A stretch of DNA of 45,369 nt, taken from NCBI RefSeq assembly GCF_000614105.1, contig NZ_BAKH01000016.1:1-45369 (forward strand), written 5' to 3'. The DNA comes from Prevotella micans DSM 21469 = JCM 16134 (GTDB taxonomy: Bacteria > Bacteroidota > Bacteroidia > Bacteroidales > Bacteroidaceae). The position numbers and the translations under genes were made by a program. The notes beneath the pieces were generated by a model that was given only the letters and a program-made list of their open reading frames with translations, was not told where the DNA came from and did not search any database. Positions 1 to 10,062 of the stretch are shown piece by piece (position 1 is the first letter of the stretch; each line of letters opens with the position of its first letter).

Positions 1-5
1 GGTTT

Positions 6-87
6 GGCTCTTCCAACGTGTTTGAAACGTTGCTGTTTTTTAGTTCGGCTCTTCCAACGTGTTGGAAAGCATGTCGAGTTGAAGGGG
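6..87. repeat. 41-bp direct repeat, two units
   Basis: Two units start at 6 and 47 with the shared core GGCTCTTCCAACGTGTT. The second unit contains the near-palindrome TTCCAACGTGTTGGAA. The array may continue to the left of the window. It lies downstream of the minus-strand TrhA-like gene and has no coding signal. The period matches other arrays in this window at 7.0, 28.0, 31.8 and 45.2 kb, although the sequences differ. Confidence 0.6.
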
Positions 88-117
88 AGTATTTAACGGG
101 ATGTATTACGGATAGAA

Positions 118-777
118 TCAGAGATATTCTGAAAGAATTTGCCAAACGGCGACGAGGTGGCAGAGTGTACCGAGGATAACGAAGAAATGGAAAACGGTGT
201 GCATGTATTTGCGGCGATGGAGAGAGTAAAAAGCTGCACCGGTTATATACATCACGCCCTCGGCTATTATCCATGCGATGGTTTGGGAGGCAAGAACTTG
301 GAAAAGCGGACGGAAGGCAACGACGACCGAGAGTCCCATACCGACGAAAGAGAGGGTTTCGAGATTACTGTGGTCTTTGAGTTTACGGAATGTGAGCATC
401 GTACCTGCTAGTGCGCATAACCACACGAATGCAAATAGTGCCCATCCCCATAAACTTTGATTTCGTAGGGCTATGAGGGTTATGGGCGAGTAGGAGCCGG
501 CAATGTGCCAGTAGATTGCGGCGTGGTCGAACTTTCGGAGCGTTTCCTTGTATCGTGAGTGGGCCGAGAGGGCGTGATAGGCGGTTGATGAAATATAGCT
601 TGCAAGCATTCCGAAGATGTAGAGCGTTATGGCGAATATTGCCCAGCGGCTGTGGGCGACGATGGTTCGTGAGAGGAATAAGATTCCGAAGATTAAACCA
701 AGGATTATTCCGGCTCCGTGACTCCAGGCGTTCCATAGCTCTTCGCGGTGCGAGAAGAATATTTTTCGGGTTGTCAT
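118..777 (-). CDS. trhA: TrhA/hemolysin III family (PAQR-like) membrane protein
   Basis: This is a 219-residue integral inner-membrane protein with about seven hydrophobic segments, the usual length and layout of the hemolysin III (TrhA, YqfA-like) branch of the PAQR superfamily. Family histidines are visible: YHALSAH near residue 67, HAAIYWHIAGSYSP near residue 85, and HTVFHFF...CHL near the C-terminus, which probably make up the metal site. The N-terminus (REELWNAWSHGAG) also fits the family. The physiological role in Bacteroidota is not settled; relatives are linked to membrane lipid homeostasis, and the haemolysin name is historical. It lies downstream of rnr on the same strand but is separated from it by a terminator-like hairpin, so it is probably transcribed mainly on its own. 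Confidence 0.85.
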   Translation of the reverse strand: MTTRKIFFSHREELWNAWSHGAGIILGLIFGILFLSRTIVAHSRWAIFAITLYIFGMLASYISSTAYHALSAHSRYKETLRKFDHAAIYWHIAGSYSPITLIALRNQSLWGWALFAFVWLCALAGTMLTFRKLKDHSNLETLSFVGMGLSVVVAFRPLFQVLASQTIAWIIAEGVMYITGAAFYSLHRRKYMHTVFHFFVILGTLCHLVAVWQILSEYL

Positions 778-793
778 GCGGTTTGTGGTATGT

Positions 794-823
794 AAAAACT
801 CCTCTCTGTTTAGGGGAGAGGAG
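794..823 (-). terminator. Rho-independent terminator after rnr
   Basis: CTCCTCTC (799-806) pairs with GAGAGGAG (816-823) around a short loop. On the minus strand the stem is followed by TTTTT (794-798). It lies 18 nt past the rnr stop codon. Confidence 0.75.
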
Positions 824-840
824 ATTGTGATGATGAGATT

Positions 841-3101
841 TTATCTTTTTCGTTTGGATTTCTTGCGGTCCTTTGCAAGAGAACTTTGCTTTGTATTTCG
901 GGCAGGCGAATCGGCCAGAGTGAAATCTAACTGCTTTCGATCGAGATTGGCGTTTGCCACTTGTATGCGTATCGGGTCGCCGAGCTGATATTTATGGTGT
1001 CGGCGTCGACCGATGAGACAATAGTTGTCTTCGTCGAAGTCATAATAATCATCGTCCAGGTCGCGCATCGGAACGAGTCCTTCGCAATGATTTTCGTCGA
1101 TTTCAGCGTAGATGCCATAGCTCTGGATGCCGCTTATGTGGGCGTCGTAGATTTCTCCTAGATGATTGCTCATGAACTCTACCATTTTATATTTGATTGA
1201 ATCGCGTTCGGCGTTCTGTGCAACCTGCTCCATGTCGGAGCAATGCTCGCAAAGTTCTTCGCATCGCTCTTTGTTCACCGATCGACCGCCGTTTTGATAG
1301 CGAGTTATTAGTCGGTGTACCATCGTGTCGGGATAGCGTCGGATGGGTGAAGTGAAATGCGTATAGTAGTCGAAGGCTAGACCGAAGTGCCCTATGTTGT
1401 GCGTGGTGTATTTGGCTTTCATCATCGAGCGCAGGGCTATGGTTTGAATGAGTTTTTCTTGCGGTGTTCCCTGCACATCTTCAATAAGGGTGTTGATTGC
1501 ACGTGCTGTTGCGCCTTTGGTTGACGACGATTTGAGCCGATAGCCGAACTTAGCGGAGAACTGGCGGAGATTCTCGAATTTCTGCGGGTCGGGATTGTCG
1601 TGCACACGATAGGGTAGGGTCTTGGCTTTCTTACCTTTCGCAACCTTACCGACACTTTCGGCTACATGGCGGTTGGCCAGCAGCATGAACTCTTCGATGA
1701 GCTTGTTAGCGTCTTTGGAATGTTTGAAGTAGCAACTTGTTGGGTGCCCGTCTTTGTCGACGTCGAAATGGAGCTCTTCAGAATCGAAGTTCACGCTGCC
1801 GTCTTTGAAACGTTGTTTGCGGAGCTGCTTTGCTAATCGGTCGAGAGTTATGATTTGCTCGGCATATTCGCCTTTATATCCGTTTTTGCCTGGTTTGGGG
1901 GCGGGCCTGCCTGTTCCGTCAACCACTCCGTTTTGCTCGAGAATCTGTTGTGCCTCCTCGTAGGCATAGCGTCGATTGCTTTTGATGACGGTGTGAACCA
2001 CGCGGAATGCTTTTACGTTGGCGTCGTTGTCGAGGTCGAATATCGCGCTGAAGGCAAGTTTTTCCTCGTTCGGCCGAAGCGAGCAGATGAAGTTGCAGAG
2101 GCGTTCGGGCAGCATAGGAATGGTTCGGTCGACAAGGTAGATTGAGGTGGCGCGTTGTCGAGCCTCACGGTCTATTATGTCGCCCTCTTTCACGTAGTGC
2201 GAAACGTCTGCAATATGCACTCCCACTTGCCATAGATTCTTGTCGAGCTGGCGCAGGGAGAGCGCATCGTCGAAATCTTTAGCGTCTTTCGGGTCGATGG
2301 TACAAGTCCACACATCGCGGAAATCTCGCGCTCGGCAATATCCTTTTCGGTTATTTCTGCGTTAATTTTCTCGGCCGCTTCCTCAACGCGTTTGGGGTAT
2401 CTATAGGGCAAACCGTATTGTGCCAGAATGGAGTTCATTTCAACATCGTTGTCGCCCGCCTTGCCCAGCACATCAATAACTTCTCCGATTAGGTTCTTGC
2501 TGTCTGAATCGGGCCATTTGGTTATCTGCACCAAGGCGCGGTCGCCCGTTGTACCACCTTTGAGTTTCTTTTTGGGAATGATGATGTCGTGCACGAACAT
2601 ATTCTCCTGAGTGATGAGTAGGGCAAAGTCGCGTTCAACCTTCAGTTTACCTACGAATGTATCTTTTCTTCTTTGCAGAATCTCGATAACCATTGCTTCT
2701 TTGATGTGATTGCGCCTTCGGGCCATGAACTGTACCTTTACTCGGTCGCCGTTGAGTGCCGACATCGAGTTACGCTCCGAAACAAACACGGGTGTACCTC
2801 CATCGTCGGGTTGGAATGTATTCTTCCCATTGGCTTTGCGAATGAACGTACCCTCCTGAACCTGTCCTTTCGTGTTGAGCATGTATGCATTTTCGCCGGC
2901 TTTTGATAGGAAGTCATCCCACGCCATATCTTCCATCACATCGATTGCAAGCATCTTCAGCGGATGGGTGTTGAGTTTGAGAGAATGGAAGATTTGTTTG
3001 ATACTGAATATACGTTCGGGCTGCGCCTGGAAAAAGCTTGTCAGCATTTCGAAGATTTGTTTTTTAGTGAGTCGTTTTGTGCTTTTATGTTCTTTTTTCA
3101 T
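841..3101 (-). CDS. rnr: Ribonuclease R (RNB-family 3'-5' exoribonuclease), one-base frameshift
   Basis: RNase R degrades structured RNA processively from the 3' end in the cytoplasm. Two overlapping reading frames (3101-2190 and about 2325-841) together give the whole protein. The N-terminal frame carries the helical and cold-shock OB regions; the C-terminal frame carries the RNB catalytic block TIDPKDAKDFDDALS, whose Asp residues bind metal, then an S1 domain and a Lys/Arg-rich tail (KDRKKSKRKR). The frames meet at 2327-2328. Adding one C there restores AERRDFRDVWTCTIDP, the expected family sequence, and a protein of about 753 residues. The break is therefore more likely a missing base than a true pseudogene. 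The start at 3101 (MKKEHKSTKR) fits a basic N-terminus. The gene is divergent from the epimerase gene at 3182. Confidence 0.88.
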
Positions 3102-3150
3102 AGGGCTTTGACTGTGAATTTATTTCCCGACAAAGTAACTCAAAAGTTTA

Positions 3151-3158
3151 TACCTTTG
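3151..3158 (+). promoter_or_regulatory. Bacteroidota -7 promoter box
   Basis: TACCTTTG matches the Bacteroidota -7 consensus TAnnTTTG and lies 23 nt before the ATG of the epimerase gene. I saw no clear -33 TTTG partner. Confidence 0.6.
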
Positions 3159-3181
3159 CAAGCGTTCCAAGCTAATTATTA

Positions 3182-4174
3182 ATGGATAAGATACTTATAA
3201 CGGGCGGTTCCGGATTCATCGGGTCGTTTATCGTAGAAGAGGCTTTAAATCGAAATATGGAAACATGGGTAGCGGTGCGCTCCTCTTCATCGCGCAAGTT
3301 TCTGCAAGATACACGAATCAGATTTATAGAACTCGATTTCTCGTCGGAAGAGAATCTGAGAAAGCAACTGGCCGGACACAAGTTCGACTATGTTGTTCAT
3401 GCTGCGGGCGTAACCAAATGCCTCGACAAAAACGATTTCTTCCGTATGAACACCAACGGAACAGCCAATCTGGTAAATGTGCTATCAGAGCCCGACTGGA
3501 TGCCCCGAAGAATGGTATTTCTGTCGAGTCTCAGTATCTTCGGAGCAATTAGGGAACAGCAACCTTACAAGGATATCGAGCCTACTGATCAGCCGAAACC
3601 TAATACAGCTTATGGGGAAAGTAAACTAAAGGCTGAGAGGATTGTGACAGAGTCGGGAATCCCATCTGTCATTCTTCGTCCAACAGGTGTCTATGGTCCG
3701 CGGGAGAAGGATTATTTCCTGATGGCAAAATCAATCAAAGGACATGTGGATTTCGCCGTGGGCTATAAACAGCAAGACATAACTTTCGTCTATGTGAAAG
3801 ACGTTGTGCAAGCCGTGTTCCTAGCACTCGACCGTGGAAAACCTGGAAGTGCATATTTCCTCACCGACGGAGAGGTTTATCAAAGCGCTACGTTCAGTAA
3901 GCTCATTCACGAAGCCCTCGGACGCCCGTGGTGGATAAGAATAACCGCACCCGTATGGGTGCTGCGCGTCATCACGTTCTTCGGTGACGCCATCGCACAC
4001 ATCACGGGCAAAATATCAGCCCTTAACAACGACAAATATCACATCTTGAAACAACGTAACTGGCGTTGTAATATCCGTCCGGCAATCAACGAACTTGGGT
4101 TCGCACCTGAATATAACCTGAAGAAAGGCGTGCGCGAAACCATTGAATGGTATAAAGCGAACGGATGGTTATAA
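3182..4174 (+). CDS. Extended-SDR NAD(P)-dependent epimerase/reductase
   Basis: This 330-residue protein has the Rossmann dinucleotide motif TGGSGFIG at residues 7-14 and the SDR catalytic pair in AYGESK near residue 142. The region LRPTGVYGPRE is typical of the NAD-dependent epimerase/dehydratase family (dihydroflavonol-4-reductase and 3-beta-HSD-like). No substrate can be read from the motifs. Relatives annotated as dihydroflavonol reductases in Bacteroides include an enzyme shown to reduce 3-ketosphinganine (locus BT_0972). Membership in that group is my inference and rests partly on the next gene. The downstream PAP2-like gene starts 36 nt later on the same strand, so the two are probably one transcript. 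A -7 box at 3151 supports the start. Confidence 0.8.
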   Translation: MDKILITGGSGFIGSFIVEEALNRNMETWVAVRSSSSRKFLQDTRIRFIELDFSSEENLRKQLAGHKFDYVVHAAGVTKCLDKNDFFRMNTNGTANLVNVLSEPDWMPRRMVFLSSLSIFGAIREQQPYKDIEPTDQPKPNTAYGESKLKAERIVTESGIPSVILRPTGVYGPREKDYFLMAKSIKGHVDFAVGYKQQDITFVYVKDVVQAVFLALDRGKPGSAYFLTDGEVYQSATFSKLIHEALGRPWWIRITAPVWVLRVITFFGDAIAHITGKISALNNDKYHILKQRNWRCNIRPAINELGFAPEYNLKKGVRETIEWYKANGWL

Positions 4175-4210
4175 AACTTTCTCAAGCCAGAGAAACACAC
4201 AGAAATTATC

Positions 4211-5176
4211 ATGCAAAAAACAACAATAAAGAATCTTTTTCAGCTCGAAAAGAAACCCCTCAAAGGTCTCATGCCTTTAGAGTGGGTTGTGATGGGCTAT
4301 TTGCTCTTCACACTCATAGTTATTCTCTTTTTATACACCAAGATGAATAACCCGCAGGAACTTATATTCGGCCGATTGCGCGTCGTTGCAATGACCGCTG
4401 CACTGTGGGGAGTCTATAGAATTGCGCCTTGCCGATTCAACCGACTAGTGCGGGTAGGTGCGCAAATGGGATTGCTAGCCTGGTGGTATCCTGATACCTA
4501 CGAAATGAACCGGCTTCTGCCTAATCTTGACCATTTGTTTGCCGCCTGGGAGCAGTCGATATTCGGTTTTCAGCCAGCATTGCTGTTCCACAAGGAATTT
4601 CCCGACGCCGTTTTCAGTGAACTTTTCGATATGGGTTATGCGGCCTATTATCCAATGATAGCCCTAACGGTTGTTTATTATTTCATCTGGCGATATAAGG
4701 AGTTCGAGCGAGCATCGTTCATTGTTTTGGCATCGTTTTTCATTTACTACGTGATATTTATTTTCGTCCCCGTCGTAGGCCCAACTTTCTACTATCATGC
4801 GGTGGGAATCAAAAACATATCCGACGGAGTCTTCCCCAACGTTCACGACTATTTCAACACGCATCAGGAGTGCCTGCCGAGTCCTGGATACACAAGCGGA
4901 CTGTTTTACAATCTTGTCGAGAGTGCTAAAGAAGCTGGCGAACGTCCAACGGCGGCATTCCCTAGCTCGCATGTAGGTGTGAGCACCATTTGCATGATGC
5001 TGATTTGGCATAGTGGCAACCGAAAACTTCTGGCCGTGATGGCGCCATTATATATTTTGCTTTGCTGCGCAACGGTCTACATCCAGGCGCACTATCTTGT
5101 AGATGCCATTGCTGGTTTAATTAGCGCGGTTATAATTTACTTCCTGCTGTTCTACATTTCAAATAAGTTTCGATAA
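4211..5176 (+). CDS. PAP2-superfamily membrane protein, Aur1-like
   Basis: This is a 321-residue polytopic membrane protein. The PAP2 phosphatase/phosphotransferase signature is visible as FPSSHVGVS near residue 254 and the downstream HYLVDAIAG near residue 298. These supply the two histidines and the aspartate of the active site; the canonical SR before the last His is not evident. That arrangement resembles the Aur1/inositol-phosphorylceramide-synthase-like branch more than soluble PAP2 phosphatases. Such proteins move a phospho-headgroup between membrane lipids or hydrolyse lipid phosphates. Because it follows an SDR reductase, a role in sphingolipid or other lipid headgroup synthesis is possible but unproven. 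Its 3' end overlaps the convergent ribD gene by 47 bp. Confidence 0.8.
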   Translation: MQKTTIKNLFQLEKKPLKGLMPLEWVVMGYLLFTLIVILFLYTKMNNPQELIFGRLRVVAMTAALWGVYRIAPCRFNRLVRVGAQMGLLAWWYPDTYEMNRLLPNLDHLFAAWEQSIFGFQPALLFHKEFPDAVFSELFDMGYAAYYPMIALTVVYYFIWRYKEFERASFIVLASFFIYYVIFIFVPVVGPTFYYHAVGIKNISDGVFPNVHDYFNTHQECLPSPGYTSGLFYNLVESAKEAGERPTAAFPSSHVGVSTICMMLIWHSGNRKLLAVMAPLYILLCCATVYIQAHYLVDAIAGLISAVIIYFLLFYISNKFR

Positions 5177-6092
5177 TGTTTCCATAGTTCTCCACCCGAA
5201 TCAGTCGGGCCGAAGATGGGACAAGCGGCGCCCTAACTCCCGAAGGTATCGGGCCAACTGAATAAGTAGATGTTTCAACGCGCAATTCATCCCAGAGCTC
5301 CTCATTTATGAAGCTATTGAGAGTATTAGCACCGCCTTCCACTATGATACTTTGTGCGCCTTTGTCGTAGAGCGATGAAAGCAGGCCGAGAATATTTATA
5401 TCGCCACTAAGAACAATCTTTTCAGGATTCCTGCCGCTCCAAAATCGCACGTTAAGCTGCGGATGTTCCAGTTGTTCGGTTCTGTTCCCCACGATTATTG
5501 CATCTGTCTCGGCGCGCATCTTGTGAACAAGCATCTGTGTGAACGTCGTCGAGATGTGAAGTTGTTGCGTAGTTCCGGTTCCGATGAATCCATCGGCCGT
5601 CTGCGCCCATTTCAATATAATATAAGGTCTATGCAAGGTGTTGCGAACAACGAACTGCCTGTTCAGCTCAAGACATTCGGCCTCTAGAACTCCCACCGCA
5701 ATTTCGATTCCAGCTTTTTTGATTCGTTCTATTCCTCTGCCGTGAACCGACGAGAATGGGTCTATCGAACCGCAAACAACCCTACGAACACCTTTCCTTA
5801 TAATCAAGTCGGCGCAGGGTGGAGTCTTCCCGTAGTGCGAACATGGTTCCAAGCTAACATACACCGTAGCGCCGGAAAGCAGATGTTCGTTGGATGCACT
5901 AATCGACTCGAAAGCATTCACCTCGGCATGCGCTTCGCCGAATTTTGCATGATAACCCTCACCGATAATCCTACCGGTGCTATCGACGATAACCGCACCA
6001 ACCATAGGATTCGGTCGCGCTCCCACTCTCCCGTTGCGAGCCAATTGTAGGCATCGCCGCATAAACATCTCGTCCAGCTCTATTCTGTTCAT
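5130..6092 (-). CDS. ribD: Bifunctional riboflavin deaminase/reductase RibD
   Basis: RibD carries out two early cytoplasmic steps of riboflavin synthesis: deamination of the diaminopyrimidine intermediate and NADPH reduction of its ribose. The N-terminal deaminase domain shows the zinc motif HAEVNAF (about residues 54-60) and PCSHYGKTPPC (about residues 83-93). The C-terminal reductase domain includes VEGGANTLNSFI near residue 252. Its 320 residues are slightly short of the usual 330-370 but cover both domains. The start MNRIELDEMFMRRCL fits the family. The gene is divergent from prmC with only 27 bp between the start codons, so the promoters overlap. I saw no FMN riboswitch, and there is no room for one. 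Confidence 0.93.
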   Translation of the reverse strand: MNRIELDEMFMRRCLQLARNGRVGARPNPMVGAVIVDSTGRIIGEGYHAKFGEAHAEVNAFESISASNEHLLSGATVYVSLEPCSHYGKTPPCADLIIRKGVRRVVCGSIDPFSSVHGRGIERIKKAGIEIAVGVLEAECLELNRQFVVRNTLHRPYIILKWAQTADGFIGTGTTQQLHISTTFTQMLVHKMRAETDAIIVGNRTEQLEHPQLNVRFWSGRNPEKIVLSGDINILGLLSSLYDKGAQSIIVEGGANTLNSFINEELWDELRVETSTYSVGPIPSGVRAPLVPSSARLIRVENYGNIIETYLKCRTAGSKL

Positions 6093-6104
6093 TCTCTTAA
6101 TTTT

Positions 6105-6112
6105 TAATTTTG
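6105..6112 (+). promoter_or_regulatory. -7 box almost at the prmC start codon
   Basis: TAATTTTG fits TAnnTTTG and ends only 7 nt before the prmC ATG at 6120. Bacteroidota transcripts usually start about 5-8 nt past this box, so the mRNA would be leaderless or nearly so. Confidence 0.5.
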
Positions 6113-6119
6113 CGTCGTC

Positions 6120-6977
6120 ATGACCTACAAAGATTTATATCTCAAACTCATTCCTTTATACGAACCATCCGAGGCTCGTGCCATTGTTAGAATGTTGCTC
6201 GAAACCGAGTTCGGATTCTCGCAGGCCGACCTTTACACGGACAAAGTTAACCAATTGCCAGCTGAGCATTCGAGACTACTTGCTAGAATCATTGAAAGAC
6301 TAGCCAACGCCGAACCGGTGCAATATGTTCTGGGCCGCACCGAGTTCTTTGGTCGATGGTTTAAAGTGAACCCGAACGTCTTAATTCCGCGTCCCGAAAC
6401 CGAGGATTTATGTCGATGGATTCTTTCGGACGTAACCCGCCCGTTTTGCGGTCTGCAACCTCCGCCGGCCTTAAAGATTCTCGACATCGGAACCGGCAGC
6501 GGTTGCATAGCCGTGACCCTTGCTCTAGACACACCGAACGCCCAAGTCTCGGCTTGGGATATATCGGCCGACGCTCTCCTCACAGCCCGCGAAAACGCCA
6601 TAAATCTCAATGCCGCCGTGAACTTCCAACTTGTCGACGCCCTCAACCCTCCGCCCATTAGCACGAACCAGAACATAATCGTAAGCAACCCGCCCTATAT
6701 AACCGAGCATGAGAGGCAAACCATGGAGCCAAATGTGATTCGTTATGAGCCGGCAACTGCCCTATTCGTTCCCGATTCGAATCCTCTCCTGTTCTATCGC
6801 GTAATATCTCTATTCGGCATGGAATCTTTGCAGAACGGCGGTGCGATATACTTCGAAACAAATCCGAATTACCTCCCCGAGATTCATGACTTATTAACCA
6901 CACTGAATTATACCAACATCGAAACTCACGCCGACCGATTCACCTGTGTACGATTCATCAAAGCAATCAAAAAGTGA
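6120..6977 (+). CDS. prmC: Release factor glutamine methyltransferase PrmC (HemK)
   Basis: PrmC methylates the glutamine of the GGQ motif in peptide-chain release factors, using S-adenosylmethionine. The 285-residue protein has an N-terminal helical domain, then the SAM-binding motif LDIGTGSGCIAVTLA (about residues 121-135) and the hallmark NPPY (about residues 190-193) that binds the substrate amide. An alternative such as RlmB or another N6-methylase is unlikely given the domain order. The ribD/prmC divergent arrangement is common in Bacteroidales. A -7 box lies just before the ATG, so the transcript may lack a leader. Confidence 0.93.
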   Translation: MTYKDLYLKLIPLYEPSEARAIVRMLLETEFGFSQADLYTDKVNQLPAEHSRLLARIIERLANAEPVQYVLGRTEFFGRWFKVNPNVLIPRPETEDLCRWILSDVTRPFCGLQPPPALKILDIGTGSGCIAVTLALDTPNAQVSAWDISADALLTARENAINLNAAVNFQLVDALNPPPISTNQNIIVSNPPYITEHERQTMEPNVIRYEPATALFVPDSNPLLFYRVISLFGMESLQNGGAIYFETNPNYLPEIHDLLTTLNYTNIETHADRFTCVRFIKAIKK

Positions 6978-7020
6978 TTCTCGACAATCTATTTTGAGTT
7001 CCTAGAAACTCTTTATCTAA

Positions 7021-7143
7021 TCTGATACGTCAGAATAGCGAAAAAGTTTATTTACTATTCATCTGATGCATCATAACAACGAAAAAAATTGCTGGCGACT
7101 CTTCTAACACGTGATATAGAGCGAAACAGTTTGCTATACCCCT
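7021..7143. repeat. 41-bp degenerate tandem repeat, three units
   Basis: Units start at 7021, 7062 and 7103, each opening with a version of TCTGATACGTCA followed about 18 bp into the unit by a GCGAAA-like block. The spacing is exactly 41 bp although the sequence is diverged. The 445-bp gap between prmC and the polysaccharide export gene otherwise holds only the promoter at about 7185-7212. Confidence 0.5.
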
Positions 7144-7184
7144 AAAAGCTACGTTGTGAGAAGGCAACAACATTGAGTTAGTGG

Positions 7185-7212
7185 TTGTTTAAGGGTTATT
7201 ATCTTACCTTTG
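7185..7212 (+). promoter_or_regulatory. Promoter of the polysaccharide locus
   Basis: TACCTTTG (7205-7212) is a perfect TAnnTTTG -7 box. A TTG (7185-7187) about 17 bp upstream is a possible -33 element. This leaves a leader of about 200 nt before the export gene at 7423. I identified no UpxY/NusG-like antitermination gene in the window. Confidence 0.6.
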
Positions 7213-7422
7213 CAACAAGAAATGTGTGATGAACTAAATACGGAACGATAAACACCATCAAACTTGAGATAATCTGAATGAGTGTAAAGGGCAGCAACTT
7301 CTTGTTTGTGAGACTGCAAACCGAACGAAAATTCTTCATCAAACAAAATAAATAGAACAATTTGAGCGTTATTTGCTCGTCTGTTCTGAACAGAGTCAGT
7401 GGTAAGAAATTCTAAACATTTT

Positions 7423-10046
7423 ATGAAAAGATATATCTTCTTCATCCTCTTCTCACTATATGCAATGAGCATGGCGGCACAATCGTCTATGACCGACACG
7501 CAGGTTATGGAGTTTTTGCGAAAGGAAATCAAGAAAGGTACGCCGCAATCGCAGATAGTAACTAAACTAATGCAAAGTGGTGTTGATATTTCGCAGATTC
7601 GTCGCGTGAGGAGAACTTATGAAAAGATGAAAAAAGGTAGCGAGGCTTTCGGAGCCACTGATGGCGCTAAAACCGATGGTTCAAGCGATGATAGAACCCG
7701 GAAGAATAACGGACAACTCACACCAACTCCAAAGAATCGTAAGGTAATTGCCGAAGAAACACTGAAAGATTATCGCGAGAACGATGAATATGCCGTCGGA
7801 CGAATCAGTAAGGAACGTTCAATACGCAACACCTACGATGAGAAAGACGGTGAATTTCTCGAGATGCAGGAGGAAATGGACGACTGGTTGCCGCAGGACA
7901 CCGTGGCGATGTATGAGGCCCTAATTAAACGACTCGGCAAGAATAAGAAAGAGGTCTGGGGACGCGACATTTTCAACAACCGCAACCTATCGTTCGAGCC
8001 GAATATGAACATGGCGCTTCCGCGCAATTACAGACTAGGCCCGGGAGATGCCGTCTTTATCGATATCTACGGTGCATCGCAAAAATCTATCGAAACAACC
8101 GTTGCTCCCGACGGAATAGTAACCATCGAAGGTTTCGGTCCTATTCAGGTTAGCGGTCTAACCGTGGCGCAGGCCAACGAACGCATACGTCAGAAAATGG
8201 GGCAGCGCTATAGCAACTCAACTATACGCTTGTCGGTAGGACAAACCCATACCATCATCGTGAACGTGGTGGGCGAGGTGAAAACGCCGGGAACCTATAC
8301 CCTATCGGCTTTTGCCACAGTGTTCAACGCACTTTATATGGCCGGCGGAATAGGCGACCTCGGTACACTTCGAAACATAAAGGTCTATCGCGGCGGACGT
8401 CTCATCAGCACTGTTGACGTCTACGACTTCCTGCGTCGTGGACACTTGAGCGGTAATGTCCGATTGGCCGATAACGACGTGATTGTGGTTGGAGCTTACG
8501 ACATGCTGGTACAGGTGAGTGGAAAGGTTAAGCGTCCGATGTTTTACGAAATGAAGCGCGGCGAAAGTCTAGGCACGCTCATTCGTTATGCTGGCGGATT
8601 TGCGGGCGATGCTTACTCCAAGTCAGTGCGCGTGAGGCGTAAAACGGGGCGACAATATTCCATCTTCAACGTGAATGAATTCGAGATGAGTCGTTTCCGA
8701 CTGGCCGATGAAGACTCCGTTAGTGTTGATTCGGTTATTCCGAGATATGAAAACATGGTCGAGATTAAAGGCGCCGTGTTCCGCCCAGGGATGTATGAGG
8801 TTGGCGGACAAATTAACAGTGTGCGTTCGCTCATTCACGCCGCCGAAGGACTAACCGAAGTGGCTTTCGGCACACGAGGCGTGCTTCACCGTATGAAGGC
8901 CGACCGTACGCTCGAGGTTATATCTGTAGACATCGCAGGAATCCTCACCGGTAAGACGGCCGACATCCCTCTGCAGAACGAAGATTTGCTTTTCGTGCCT
9001 ACCCGAACCGAGGTGAAAGAAGAACAAACTATAACCATACACGGTGAAGTTCTCTATCCCGGAACATATAAGTATGCCGATAACGAATCGCTTGAAGACT
9101 TCATACTCCAGGCCGGCGGATTGAAACAATCGGCCTCCACCGTAAGGGTCGACGTGTCGCGCAGAATGGTTAATCCGCGAGCCTTTACAACCGACTCCAT
9201 CATAGCCCGAACATATTCGTTCGCCCTCAAAGACGGTTTTGTTGTTGACGGCGTTCCCGGCTTCGTGCTCGAGCCCTATGACGAGGTGTTTGTGCGTAAG
9301 AGCCCTGGTACATCGCGCCAGCAGAACGTTACCATCGAAGGCGAGGTGATGTTTGCCGGAAGTTATACCATGAGCTCACGCAATACCAGGTTGAGCGACA
9401 TTTTTAAGTCGGCCGGCGGGGCAACCGATATGGCTATATACAAGGAGCGCGAATAGAACGCAGACTCAACGATTTGGAGAAGAAACGAATAGAGGAGAAC
9501 TTCAAACAGAAACTCGACCAGGAACAGAAGGACATGGTTCAGCTAGCCATCAAGAGTAACAACGCCGCCATCATGCAAGCCATGCAGAACAATCGCGAGG
9601 CTGCCGAGAAGAAGTTCCGCTTGCCCGACAGCTATCCTGTGGGTATCGAACTTGACAAGGCAATCGCTAATCCAGGCAGCGATGCCGACGTAGTTCTCCG
9701 CGAGGGCGACCGCATCATTGTGCCGCAATACGATGGAACGGTGAAGATTAGCGGAGCCGTTATGTCGCCCAATTCGGTGGGTTTTGTCGAGGGTAAGAAT
9801 GTGGCCTACTACATTGACCAGGCTGGCGGATTCGCTTCCGATGCCAAGCGTAGTAAAACCTACATATGCTACATGAACGGCAAGATGGCTAAGGTTGGAC
9901 ACAACGCCCGTGTGCGCCCCGGTTGTGAAATCATTGTGCCTAATCGCACGCAAAGCAGGCTGTCTCTGGCCGAGACGTTAAGTATCGGAAGTAGCGCAGC
10001 CAGCATTGCCGCCATGATGGCTACGATTGCGAATCTGCTCAGATAA
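7423..10046 (+). CDS. SLBB-domain polysaccharide export protein (Wza-like), one-base frameshift
   Basis: The protein begins with a signal peptide (MKRYIFFILFSLYAMSMAAQ); the start at 7423 is preferred over an in-frame ATG at 7399 for this reason. A polysaccharide-export domain follows near residue 200 (NYRLGPGDAVFIDIYG), then a series of SLBB repeats (for example IIVNVVGEVKTPGTYTL, ITIHGEVLYPGTYKYADN, VTIEGEVMFAGSYTM). It is the outer-membrane/periplasmic export channel component for surface polysaccharide. The frame breaks at 9434-9435. Inserting one base restores DMAYIQGARIERRL and joins the second part (9474-10046), giving about 874 residues, close to the size of Bacteroidota relatives. 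The C-terminus holds a last SLBB domain and a hydrophobic segment (SAASIAAMMATIANLL). The flippase gene starts 16 nt later. Confidence 0.88.
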
Positions 10047-10062
10047 AACCACAGCCCTTGTT

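Noticed and set aside
2190..2330. Programmed ribosomal frameshifting in rnr and the other broken genes
   Set aside because: No slippery heptamer with a downstream structure is visible. The same kind of break occurs in unrelated genes, so missing bases are simpler.
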